A stretch of DNA of 64,000 nucleotides from Monoplex corrugatus (taxonomy: Eukaryota; Mollusca; Gastropoda; Littorinimorpha; Ranellidae), in assembly GCA_030674185.1 (NCBI GenBank), contig JAPXFY010000031.1:42857585-42921584 (forward strand). The letters run 5' to 3'. The translations under genes were made by a program, and so were the position numbers. The notes beneath the pieces are model-generated. The model made no database searches, was not told where the DNA came from, and was given only the letters and a program-made list of their open reading frames with translations. Of the stretch, positions 42,330 to 52,200 are shown in pieces; the stretch's first letter is position 1; every line of letters starts with the position of its first letter.

Positions 42330-42640
42330 CCGTGGCAGTGGCAAAGTGGTTATGCAATTGACTGGGGGAGGTCATGGGTTCGAATCCCCATCGATCAACA
42401 GTAAAAGAACAAAAGATTGTGGTGGAATTGTTGTGCCTTGATTGACTTGATCCTACTGATTCCGAGTTGAGTGTGCTATGGGCTTATTTGGAAGAATAGG
42501 ACCATGCAGTTGACTTTTATCCTCCTTTACGGATGCATCACTGAGGATGTTGCTCAAATTTCCTGACCAACATGGCAGGTGTCTGTATCTCTGAGGCCTG
42601 GTTGACGCCAGGATATATTCTAATAATTATTTAGCATTGA
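42330..42640 (+). mobile_element. tRNA-derived SINE, copy 1
   Basis: A-box-like 'tggcaaagtggttatgc' and B-box 'gggttcgaatcccc', then a body ('ccgagttgagtgtgctatgg', 'cagttgacttttatcctcc', 'ttgctcaaatttcctgac') shared in order with 56740-57060. Confidence 0.75.
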
Positions 42641-42689
42641 GTACAGCCCTGTTACGCAGTCTTAACACCTAAATGGAACCCTATAGCAT

Positions 42690-43430
42690 ATCATGATCAT
42701 CATCACCGTTATCGTGAAACTGTTAATCATTCTAGCATCATAAAAAGTGTCCCAGAAAAGTTGAGGCCTTTTATTTATGCCCTGATGTCCTTGGTTTGGG
42801 TTTTCTCTTCCATGTTCACATATGACTGAGGTAAATTCAAGTTTGGGGTCTTTAGCGTCAATAGTTAAGTCAGGGCTATCAATGGAAGGCCTCCCTCTGT
42901 GGGGATGCCAGGGGCTGACTCAGTAGAAATAGTATCCCCACCTTCTGGAAATTCTATGTTAGAAATTTCCCCTTTTCTGTCACTTTCTATCTTTCTGTCT
43001 TGTTCCTTTGTTTTCTGTCAGTTCTACCTATCATGTTCTGCCTTGCTGGTCCATTCTTTTGTACTTTCTCTTAGGATTGACATTTGGGTACATATATTAA
43101 GTGCATTTTTGGATGTAAGGCAATGAGATATGCGGAAGCAATTTCAGGTAATTTAGGCCTGTTTTTAGATGTTTTAGTGTCCTTAGTTATGCTTAGATAT
43201 GTATTCAGATATTTGTTTTGAATGCCGTGTGTGATAAATTGGACAGAGTGGTCAACGCCAGGAGCATCTCCTTAGATTATGTGCGCGAATGCATTGATAT
43301 CTCACAGTGTACTTAATTTTCTGTTCCTTTTCTTACCTGTTGAAGTACTGTGTGTATATTGAAATGGTTATAACCCTGATATGGTTCCATGCTGTTGGCT
43401 GGGCTTTAAGCAACAATAAGAATAAGAATG
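42690..43430 (+). repeat. Unclassified dispersed repeat, copy 3 (fullest)
   Basis: Begins 'agcatcataaaaagtgtccc'; the core at 42898-43430 has the GGGGATGC...ATCCCC hairpin, 'ggtaatttaggcctg', 'tcaacgccaggagcatct' and 'gttggctgggctttaagca'. Ends in an (AATAAG)n-like tail. No ORF; class unknown, SINE- or non-autonomous-like. Confidence 0.85.
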
Positions 43431-43717
43431 GAAAGCCTCAGTGGTGGTCTCCTCGTTGAAGGGTCTTTTACTTATTCAGGTTCTGTGACACCGGACAACC
43501 AGAGTGTTGTTAGTTAGGGGTTTCAGTAGTAAACAATGTCTTCAGTATGCCGGATAACAACAGACACCGGTGACTACCACTGAAGTGACCTGGCAGCAGT
43601 GCTGTTTGACATTTCTGGTTCCTGCGGGTTTGCTGGCACTGAGACTTTGGCTGGAAGACGAGGTGGAATCAGTATTACTAAGGCCGCTCAAAACTTTAGA
43701 CAGGAACTAACAGAGAA

Positions 43718-43721
43718 CAAA

Positions 43722-43767
<46 letters not shown>

Positions 43768-43810
43768 GCACGCACGCACACACACACACTCACCCACACA
43801 CGCACACACG

Positions 43811-43853
<43 letters not shown>
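43718..43853. repeat. (CA)n microsatellite
   Basis: CA run with CGCA/CGCACG interruptions. Confidence 0.95.
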
Positions 43854-43854
<1 letters not shown>

Positions 43855-43881
43855 GAAAAAGAAAATAGAAAAACGAAATGC

Positions 43882-44602
43882 TGGCAATACAGGAAGCTGG
43901 TGGATAGGGTGAGGGCGTGAAAGGGTTAAGTTTTTTGTCTTCCTATCATGGCTGGCAATACAGGAAGCTGGTGGATAGGGCGATGGAGTGATAGGGTTAA
44001 GTTTTTGTTTTGCTATCATAGTTGACAATACAGGAAGCTGGTGGGTAGGGTGAGTGATAGGGTTAAGTTTTTGTTTTGCTATCATAGTTGACAATACAGG
44101 AAGCTGGTGGGTAGGGTGAGTGATAGGGTTAAGTTTTTGTTTTGCTATCATAGTTGACAATACAGGAAGCTGGTGGGTAGGGTGAGTGATAGGGTTAAGT
44201 TTTTGTTTTGCTATCATAGTTGACAATACAGGAAGCTGGTGGGTAGGGTGAGTGAAAGGGTTGTTTTTTGTTTTGCTATCATAGTTGACAATACAGGAAG
44301 CTGGTGGGTAGGGTGAGTGATAGGGTTAAGTTTTTGTTTTGCTATCATAGTTGACAATACAGGAAGCTGGTGGGTAGGGTGAGGGAATGAAAGGGTTAAG
44401 TTTTTGTTTTGCTATCATGGTTGACAGCACAAGCTGGTGGATAGAGTGAGGGAGTGAAAGGGTTAATTTTTTGTTTTGCTATCATGGCTGACAGCACAGG
44501 AAGCTGGTGGATAGGGTGAGTGAAAGGGTTAAGTTTTTGCTTTGCTATTTTGGCGGAAAACACAGGAAGCTGGTGGATAGGGTGAGGGAGTGAAAGGGTT
44601 AA
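43882..44602. repeat. 66-bp tandem array of the palindromic repeat's half unit, ~11 copies
   Basis: Unit 'caggaagctggtgggtaggg', 'tgagtgatagggttaag', 'tttttgttttgctatcat', 'agttga'. The first 40 bp are one arm of the palindromic repeat at 12.1 kb. Confidence 0.95.
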
Positions 44603-45000
44603 GATGGGCAGCAAACGAACCAACTTTTATGGTGTGCAGCGGAGAGGTGCCCGAGATTGAGCCCACAGCTGGCTGAAATGAGCTTGCCAGCCACAGACAT
44701 GTCTGTGTTGCCAACCCACTGTGTTGGAGAATGACGTAGTGAAGGTCAGGGTGACAGCCTGAATGATAGAAACAGGGACACAACCAGTATTTGTTTTATT
44801 ACAATGTCTCACCAGTAATTACTTATTTTATTACAGTTGTGTTTCTTTTATTACAATTTTGTTGTTTTCATTTCATAACAGTTAATAATATTCACAGTGG
44901 CTGTTTGGAGCTGGATCAGCAAGCAGTGTTAATTAGATGGCTGTCGGTTAACAGGGCAGAGAAAAACAAATGGTTCATGACATAACCATCAAAATAAGCT

Positions 45001-45250
45001 CAGGTGCGGTTGTGGCCTAGTGGTTTAAACACAAGGGATTCAAACAGTCCCTGGGTTTAATTCTCAGTTGGACATGGATTTTTCTCTCTCTCTCTCCCCC
45101 TTGCTGTAATTGCCGGCGGGGACTTCGTGGGCCCTGGCAGCTTCAAGCAAGCCGGACAGGTCGCTGGGGGAGGGGCCAGACTAAGGGGTGCATACAAACA
45201 AGTCCTGGCAGCAGGGGATGGGTGAAAAAGAGGGTAAAGAAGATACACTT
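45001..45250 (+). mobile_element. tRNA-derived SINE-like element (different family)
   Basis: 'tggcctagtggtttaaa' (A box) and 'gggtttaattctcag' (B box, degraded), then a GC-rich body. No second copy noticed in this window. Confidence 0.5.
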
Positions 45251-45386
45251 TTCATATATGGCTTCTTTTTCAATGTCGTGAGCAGATGATTTCTTCGAAG
45301 GAACAATGGTCAGGATCTCAGCACTGTAAGTGCACTGCGCGGCAAGAAGGCACCCGCAAACTACTTGCTTGTACTTTTGCTAATCA

Positions 45387-48300
45387 TTGCATATGATGAA
45401 CTTACAAAATGGAAAACGTTATAGTTCTGTGTCCTCTGTGTCCCCCAGGGGGGACCTGAACTCAATGGCTACTGGGGAGGGAGAGTCCGTGTCTGTGAAA
45501 GGTAGCTGTGATGACGGTAATGGATTACCCGACGGAGGTTATTGGAAGCGGACATGTAGAAACTCCTCAAAAATGCAAAATCACAAAAAGAAAAAAATGC
45601 AAAAAAAGGATTTGAATATAGGGACATGGAATGTACAGACTATGTTAGAATTAGGAAAGCTCTACCTACTAGTCAAAGAATTAGAAAGGAGCAAGATGAA
45701 CATAACAGGGCTCTGTGAGGTTAGATGGAGTGGGCAGGGACTTTTTACTGTAGGAGAGCATACAGTTGTATATAGTGGAAATGAAAAAGGTGGCTCAAGA
45801 GGAGTAGCAATTGTGCTGGACAAAAAGCATGCTGGAGCTCTGAAAAGCTATAATCCAATTAATGACAGATTTCTCACTGTCAAAATAAATACCAAATATG
45901 CTGTTTTGAACATAGTTCAAGCTTATGCTCCAACATTTACTAGCTCAGAAGAAGAAATAGAAAATTTTTACAATGACCTCCAAACTATCAGAGACAAAAT
46001 TCCCAAAAAGGAAATATGCATTGTGATGGGTGACTTCAACGCTAAAGTTGGAGAGGGGGCTGACACAGAATGTGGAATAGGACCATATGGTTTAGGAGAA
46101 CGAAATGAGAGAGGTGACATGCTGGCTCTGTTTTGTCAGGCAAATGAGATGAACATCACAAATACTTTTTTCCAACAACCACTGCGCAGAAGATACACAT
46201 GGATCTCTCCAGGAGACAGGTGTCGTAATCAGATTGATTATATTATCATTGACAGATCCTGGAAATCAACTGTCCTCAATGCAAAAACAAAGCCTGGAAC
46301 AGACTGCGACACGGATCACATTCTTGTGACAACCAAATTAAGAATGAAAATATTGAAGAAGCCTAAAACCAAAACTACGCCAAAGTTCGACATATCAAAA
46401 TTAGAAAACCCTGAGCTGGCGTTAGAATTCAGTATAGAAACAAGTAATCGTTTCTTAAAGTTACTTGAAGTTTGGGATGAAAATGACTCATATCCTGATG
46501 AAATCTGGACAGACATAAAAAACACACTGACCAAAATCTCTGAAGAAAAACTAGGAAAAGAAGAAAAAAGGAAAAAAGCTAAGCCCTACATAAGTCAGGA
46601 AGTGATAGATCTGGCAGAAAAGAAAAGTCAAGCTCGAAAGCAGGGAGAGCGGGAAAAATACTCAGCACTGAAAAGGGAAATAAAAAGTAAAGTCAGAAGA
46701 GACAAAGCAAATTGGCTGGCACAAGAATGCAGTAAAATCAATGAACACAACGAAAACAGGAAGTCGAGGGAGCTCTTCAAACAAATAAAAAAAGTGAAAA
46801 AAACAAATTTCAAAGCAACAAACCAATGCATCAACAACAAGGATGGTCACACTCTGACTGAACCAGATGATGTCTTGGATAGGTGGAACGAATATGGCAC
46901 ATCACTTTTTGGCAAGCCTGACAGCCATGAAAATAATTTAGAGCCAAATTTGGAATTGATCCCTGGAGATACGGAACCTGAACCTCTGCTCAGCGAAGTT
47001 GAATCTGCCATTAAAGATCTAAAATGCAGAAAGTCTCCTGGTCTTGACAATATTCCTGGAGAGTTGTTGAAACACTCAGGTGATGGTGGACTCAAAGTAA
47101 TGCATCACTTATGCTGCAAGATATGGAAGACTTGTCAGTGGCCTACAGACTGGAAGCTCCAAGAATTTGTCATGTTACATAAGAGTGGAAATGTCAAAGA
47201 CTGCAACAATTATAGAACAATTGCACTGATCAGTCATGCCAGTAAAATACTGCTGATAATAATTTTAAACAGGTTAAAGCCAAAAGTAGAGGAAGAGCTA
47301 TCCGACTGTCAGGCAGGCTATAGGAAAAACAGGGGAACAATAGATATGCTGTTTGTACTCCAGATATTGATAGAAAAGATTAGAAACACAGACCAAGAGA
47401 TGTTCATCGTTTTCATTGACTACAGCAAAGCATTTGATAGCGTGATTCACCAAAGTCTTTTCCACTTCATGATCAAAATGGGTTTTCCAAGACATCTGGT
47501 TTCCCTCATAGCTTCATTATATAATGATCAAAAAGCAACAATCAGATGGAATAATCAAAACTGCAAATTTTTTAACATCACTAAAGGGGTAAGGCAAGGT
47601 TGCATCCTGTCTCCACATCTCTTCAGCATATACACTGAACATATCATGAGAGAAGCAGACATAGAAGACATGGGAGTAAATATTGGTGGTAGAAACCTGT
47701 CAAATTTACGCTACGCAGATGACACAGGGTTACTGGCAGACAACATTACAGACTCTAGGAGGATCCTGTACAGGGTAGACCGGGTTGGAAAGGCAGCTGG
47801 GCTGGACTTAAATTCAAAGAAGACAAAGGTTATGCATGTTGCAGGCAAATATAACACTAGACAGGACCAGATCATGCTAAACCAAGTCCCTCTAGAAAAT
47901 GTCAAGGACTTTAGATATTTAGGTTCAGTCAAGACACACGATGGAACATGCTCAAAAGACATAAAGATGAGAATTGGAATGGCCAAGAACAGTATGGTTC
48001 AATTGAACAATATTTGGAAAGACCACAGCATAACAGCAGACCTTAAGATAAAACTCTTAAAATGTCTTGTCTGGCCAGTGATGTTATACGGCTGCGAGGC
48101 ATGGACAATGAAGAAAGAGGATGAAAGACGAGTGGAAGCAGCAGAGCTGTGGTTTTACCGAAGACTGCTGAGGGTCAAATGGACGGATAGGCGCTCAAAT
48201 GAAAGCATACTGAATGAGTTGGGTACTACACGCAAGCTTCTAGTACTCATACAACGGAGGAAACTGAAATATGTTGGACACGCAATCCGTAATGAGAGAA

Positions 48301-48512
48301 CAGACTTGATGTCCACTGTCCTCCAAGGTAAAGTGGAAGGAAAGAGAAACAGAGGACGGCCACCTGCATCACTTGCTAGAAACATCACAAACATCAGTGG
48401 CAAGAAACTCCAGGAGGTGGTCAGACTTAGCCAAGATCGAGAGTGCTGGAGGCAACTTGTGAGGACATCATGTGCAGCGGCCAACACTGATCCCGGTGAC
48501 GCCGACAGGTGA
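45387..48512 (+). CDS. Intact single-ORF RTE-type LINE polyprotein (endonuclease + reverse transcriptase)
   Basis: 1041 codons without stop or frameshift. APE-type endonuclease from ~residue 76: IGTWNVQTM, CEVRWSG, VQAYAPT, MGDFNAKVGE, NQIDYII and TDHILV, carrying the expected catalytic Asn, Glu, Asp and His. Reverse transcriptase ~540-880: FIDYSKAFDSV, GVRQGCILSPHLFS and YADD (~residue 776). The C-terminal domain has [20 protein letters not shown] and GRPPASLARN. Layout and size fit the RTE clade; vertebrate databases often label relatives 'craniofacial development protein 2-like'. It encodes nicking and target-primed reverse transcription. Lies between SAT2-A and SAT2-B. The true start may be downstream of the chosen ATG, before the endonuclease. 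Confidence 0.93.
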   Translation: MHMMNLQNGKRYSSVSSVSPRGDLNSMATGEGESVSVKGSCDDGNGLPDGGYWKRTCRNSSKMQNHKKKKMQKKDLNIGTWNVQTMLELGKLYLLVKELERSKMNITGLCEVRWSGQGLFTVGEHTVVYSGNEKGGSRGVAIVLDKKHAGALKSYNPINDRFLTVKINTKYAVLNIVQAYAPTFTSSEEEIENFYNDLQTIRDKIPKKEICIVMGDFNAKVGEGADTECGIGPYGLGERNERGDMLALFCQANEMNITNTFFQQPLRRRYTWISPGDRCRNQIDYIIIDRSWKSTVLNAKTKPGTDCDTDHILVTTKLRMKILKKPKTKTTPKFDISKLENPELALEFSIETSNRFLKLLEVWDENDSYPDEIWTDIKNTLTKISEEKLGKEEKRKKAKPYISQEVIDLAEKKSQARKQGEREKYSALKREIKSKVRRDKANWLAQECSKINEHNENRKSRELFKQIKKVKKTNFKATNQCINNKDGHTLTEPDDVLDRWNEYGTSLFGKPDSHENNLEPNLELIPGDTEPEPLLSEVESAIKDLKCRKSPGLDNIPGELLKHSGDGGLKVMHHLCCKIWKTCQWPTDWKLQEFVMLHKSGNVKDCNNYRTIALISHASKILLIIILNRLKPKVEEELSDCQAGYRKNRGTIDMLFVLQILIEKIRNTDQEMFIVFIDYSKAFDSVIHQSLFHFMIKMGFPRHLVSLIASLYNDQKATIRWNNQNCKFFNITKGVRQGCILSPHLFSIYTEHIMREADIEDMGVNIGGRNLSNLRYADDTGLLADNITDSRRILYRVDRVGKAAGLDLNSKKTKVMHVAGKYNTRQDQIMLNQVPLENVKDFRYLGSVKTHDGTCSKDIKMRIGMAKNSMVQLNNIWKDHSITADLKIKLLKCLVWPVMLYGCEAWTMKKEDERRVEAAELWFYRRLLRVKWTDRRSNESILNELGTTRKLLVLIQRRKLKYVGHAIRNERTDLMSTVLQGKVEGKRNRGRPPASLARNITNISGKKLQEVVRLSQDRECWRQLVRTSCAAANTDPGDADR

Positions 48513-48905
48513 GACAGGTGAGAATAGTCTTTCAGAGTGGATGATACATTTTGATCACGTATGCATGTGCACTCAGTGCATAGCATCAAAAACTGAGTTG
48601 CTTCTGGTGAAATTCTGAAGGAAAAATATCCTGTCAAAGATAAACTTGAATACACGTATACAGAAAAAAAAAAGTGACGCTGCACTGTGGCGACAAGTTT
48701 GCCCAGGTAAAAAAAAAAAAAAAAAAAAAAAGCCCTCAAATTTCACATGGTAAATCTGGTGTGACAACAACAGCAACAACAACAATCAAGATGCAAACAT
48801 TATATGAATAGCAAGTATACAGGACCACAGATAAAAAGACATGAACTCACGGACTTACTACGTAAAAATAAATGAAATATAAGCATGATTTGGCCATAAA
48901 TATTA
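48513..48905. other. LINE 3' region and A-run
   Basis: Probable LINE 3' UTR, with an A-run of ~23 at 48709-48731 that could mark the insert end. Target-site duplications were not identified. Confidence 0.45.
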
Positions 48906-49174
48906 TTGTCATTCGTACGCGCACGCGCGTGTGTGTGTTGGAGAGAGAAGGACAACAAGAACACTCCTTATATGTTTTTTTCCACGTCCATTCCGCGCCC
49001 ACGGAGGGTCGACACTAAAGGACAGTGTCTATCCCCTACACCCACTAAAGGTAACTCCTACAGTTTTAAAAAGTTCGCGAAGAGTTCAGCGGCGTCAGAT
49101 GCAAGAGGTCATCCACGCTTATTATCACAGCGGAAGCTGAATGAAAGCGGCAGCAAGGTAAATGCTGTGACAAT
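48906..49174 (+). promoter_or_regulatory. SAT2-B upstream region / 5' UTR
   Basis: More GC-rich than its surroundings with several CpG (cgtacgcgcacgcgcg, ttccgcgcccacgg), consistent with a promoter ending at the SAT2-B start codon. No TATA box is obvious. Inferred from position and composition. Confidence 0.45.
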
Positions 49175-49240
49175 ATGGCCGATTACCGCATTCGGAGAGC
49201 AGAGGAGAAAGACTGCGAGCAGTTACTGAAATTGATTGTG
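49175..49240 (+). CDS. SAT2: SAT2-B exon 1
   Basis: 22 codons ([16 protein letters not shown] onward), donor gtaagt. The start matches SAT2-A exactly in position. Confidence 0.93.
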
Positions 49241-52200
49241 GTAAGTATATCAAGCGTACAAAATGGCAGTCGCTCAGTCAACTTAGAAGCCGTTCGGTAT
49301 ACGTAGATCTAGATCTATCGATCTGTTTATGTTCCAACGCCAGTCGTGGTAAAGCCACTGAGTTTAAAACACTTGTCTTGTATTACGCTCGTATATAGGT
49401 CAGTCAGTAAAGCCTGCACGGTGTGTGCATTAGGGCAAAGTCCACGTGCTGGTGAAAGCACAGTTAAGTAGTCCGTTCTGTGGAGTTTAATTATTCATTG
49501 AAGCCCTACCATTCTCAGAGTATGTGAGGACTACCCATGAGGATGTTGCTAAAAGAACCTTTAAAACATTGTGACTGTGACGGTCACTGTCAAAGTGAGT
49601 TCCCTCACCTTTGAACCACTACCTCCTCTGTGCTCACAATCTATTGTACATTCAACTTTAACCCTTTGAATCCCGCACCCTATCCACCAACTGCAAAAGC
49701 TTAAATCTGACTCACTCACCCTACAGGAAGCTGGTGGATAGGGTGAAGGAGTTAAAGGATTAAGTTTTTGCATTGTTAACATGGTTGATAATGCAGGATG
49801 TGGGGTGCAGGAGTCAAAGGTTAACAAATTTTTGGGTGGCATATTTGCGTGGTTGGTCAAAGCGACATGCATTTAATGCAGGGGTCCCGAGTTCGATGCT
49901 GCTGCTGGTCATAAGTGTTTTGGGTTCTGTCTACTCTGGGACAGGTCAGTTTTACTATCGTATCAGGTTGGCTGGCTCTGTTGATTGAGCCATGGATTCC
50001 AGATCTGATGTCTTGAGTTCAGGCCAAGCTTGCAACATGAAAACTGGCCCATTGGCTGGCCATTCTTATAGCCCCTATTGTCTGGCCATTCTTACAGCCC
50101 CCACTGGCTGGCCATTGTTATAGCCCCCACTGACTGGCCATTACAGCCCCCATTGGCTGGCCATTCTTACAGCCCCCATTGGCTGGCCATTCTTACAGCC
50201 CCCATTGGCTGGCCATTCTTACAGCCCCCATTGGCTGGCCATTCTTACAGCCCCCACTGGCTGGCCATTGTTATAGCCCCCATTGGCTGGCCATTACAGC
50301 CCCCATTGGCTGGCCATTCTTACAGCCCCCATTGGCTGGCCATTCTTACAGCCCCCATTGGCTGGCCATTCTTATAGCCCCCACTGGCTGGCCATTCTTA
50401 TAGCCCCCATTGGCTGGCCATTCTTATAGCCCCCATTGGCTGGCCATTCTTATAGCCCCCACTGACTGGCCATTCTTATAGCCCCCACTGACTGGCCATT
50501 CTTACAGCCCCCATTGGCTGGCCATTCTTATAGCCCCCATTGGCTGGCCATTCTTATAGCCCCCACTGACTGGCCATTCTTACAGCCCCCATTGGCTGGC
50601 CATTCTTACAGCCCCCACTGACTGGCCATTCTTACAGCCCCCACTGACTGGCCATTCTTATAGCCCCCATTGGCTGGCCATTCTTATAGCCCCCATTGGC
50701 TGGCCATTCTTATAGCCCCCATTGGCTGGCCATTCTTATAGCCCCCACTGACTGGCCATTCTTATAGCCCCCACTGGCTGGCCATTCTTATAGCCCCCAC
50801 TGGCTGGCCATTCTTATAGCCCCCACTGACTGGCCATTCTTATAGCCCCCACTGACTGGCCATTCTTAGCCCCACTGACTGGCCATTCTTACAGCCCCCA
50901 CTGACTGGCCATTCTTACAGCCCCCATTGGCTGGCCATTCTTACAGCCCCCACTGACTGGCCATTCTATAGCCCCCACTGCTGGCCATTCTTAAGCCCCC
51001 ACTGACTGGCCATTCTTACAGCCCCCACTGGCTGGCCATTCTTAAGCCCCCCACTGACTGGCCATTCTTATAGCCCCCACTGACTGGCCATTCTTACAGC
51101 CCCCACTGGACTGGCCATTCTTATAGCCCCCACTGGCTGGCCATTCTTACAGCCCCCACTGACTGGCCATTCTTATAGCCCCCACTGACTGGCCATTTTA
51201 TAGCCCCCACTGACTGGCCATTCTTACAGCCCCCACTGACTGGCCATTCTTACAGCCCCCACTGGCTGGCCATTCTTACAGCCCCCACTGACTGGCCATT
51301 CTTACAGCCCCCACTGACGGCCATTCTTACAGCCCCCACTGACTGGCCATTCTTATAGCCCCCACTGCTGGCCATTTTAAGCCCCCACTGACTGGCCATT
51401 CTTATAGCCCCCACTGCTGGCCATTCTTATAGCCCCCACTGACTGGCCATTCTTACAGCCCCCACTGACTGGCCATTCTTACAGCCCCCACTGCGGCCAT
51501 TCTTACAGCCCCCATGACTGGCCATTCTTATAGCCCCACTGACTGGCCATTCTATAGCCCCCACTGGCTGGCCATTCTTACAGCCCCCACTGCTGGCCAT
51601 TCTTATAGCCCCCATGACTGGCCATTCTTAAGCCCCCACTGACTGGCCATTCTTAAGCCCCCACTGCTGCCATTCTTATAGCCCCCACTGCTGGCCATTC
51701 TTAAGCCCCCACTGACTGGCCATTCTTAAGCCCCCATTGCTGCCATCTTCCCACTGTGCATCTCGCCATGTCCTCTAGCCATGTGGCCATTCTAGCCCAT
51801 GGCCATTTATAGCCCCACGATGCCATTTTGCCCCTGATGCCATTAGCCCCATGGCTTTAGCCCCACTGTGCCATTCTTAAGCCCACTGATGCCATCTTAA
51901 GCCCCCAGATGGCCATTCTTGCCACTGACTGGCTTTAGCCCCCATGCTGGCTTAGCCCGTGGCATTCTTAGCCCTGATGGCTCTTATGCCCACTGCTGGC
52001 ATTCTTAGCCCACTGACTGCTTTAACCCCACGCTGGCCTTTCCCCCTGTGCCATTACAGCCCAGCTGCCTTTAAGCCCCCATGTGGCATTCTTTGACTGG
52101 CCATCTTCAGCCCTGTGCCATTCTTAAGCCCCCACTGTCATTTATAGCCCACTGTGCCTTCTGCCATGGCGCATCTTTAGCCACTGGGCCATTTAGCCCA

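Noticed and set aside
42339..42400. tRNA gene
   Set aside because: A- and B-box motifs exist, but no cloverleaf with a credible anticodon arm; the downstream body is shared with another copy, so SINE.
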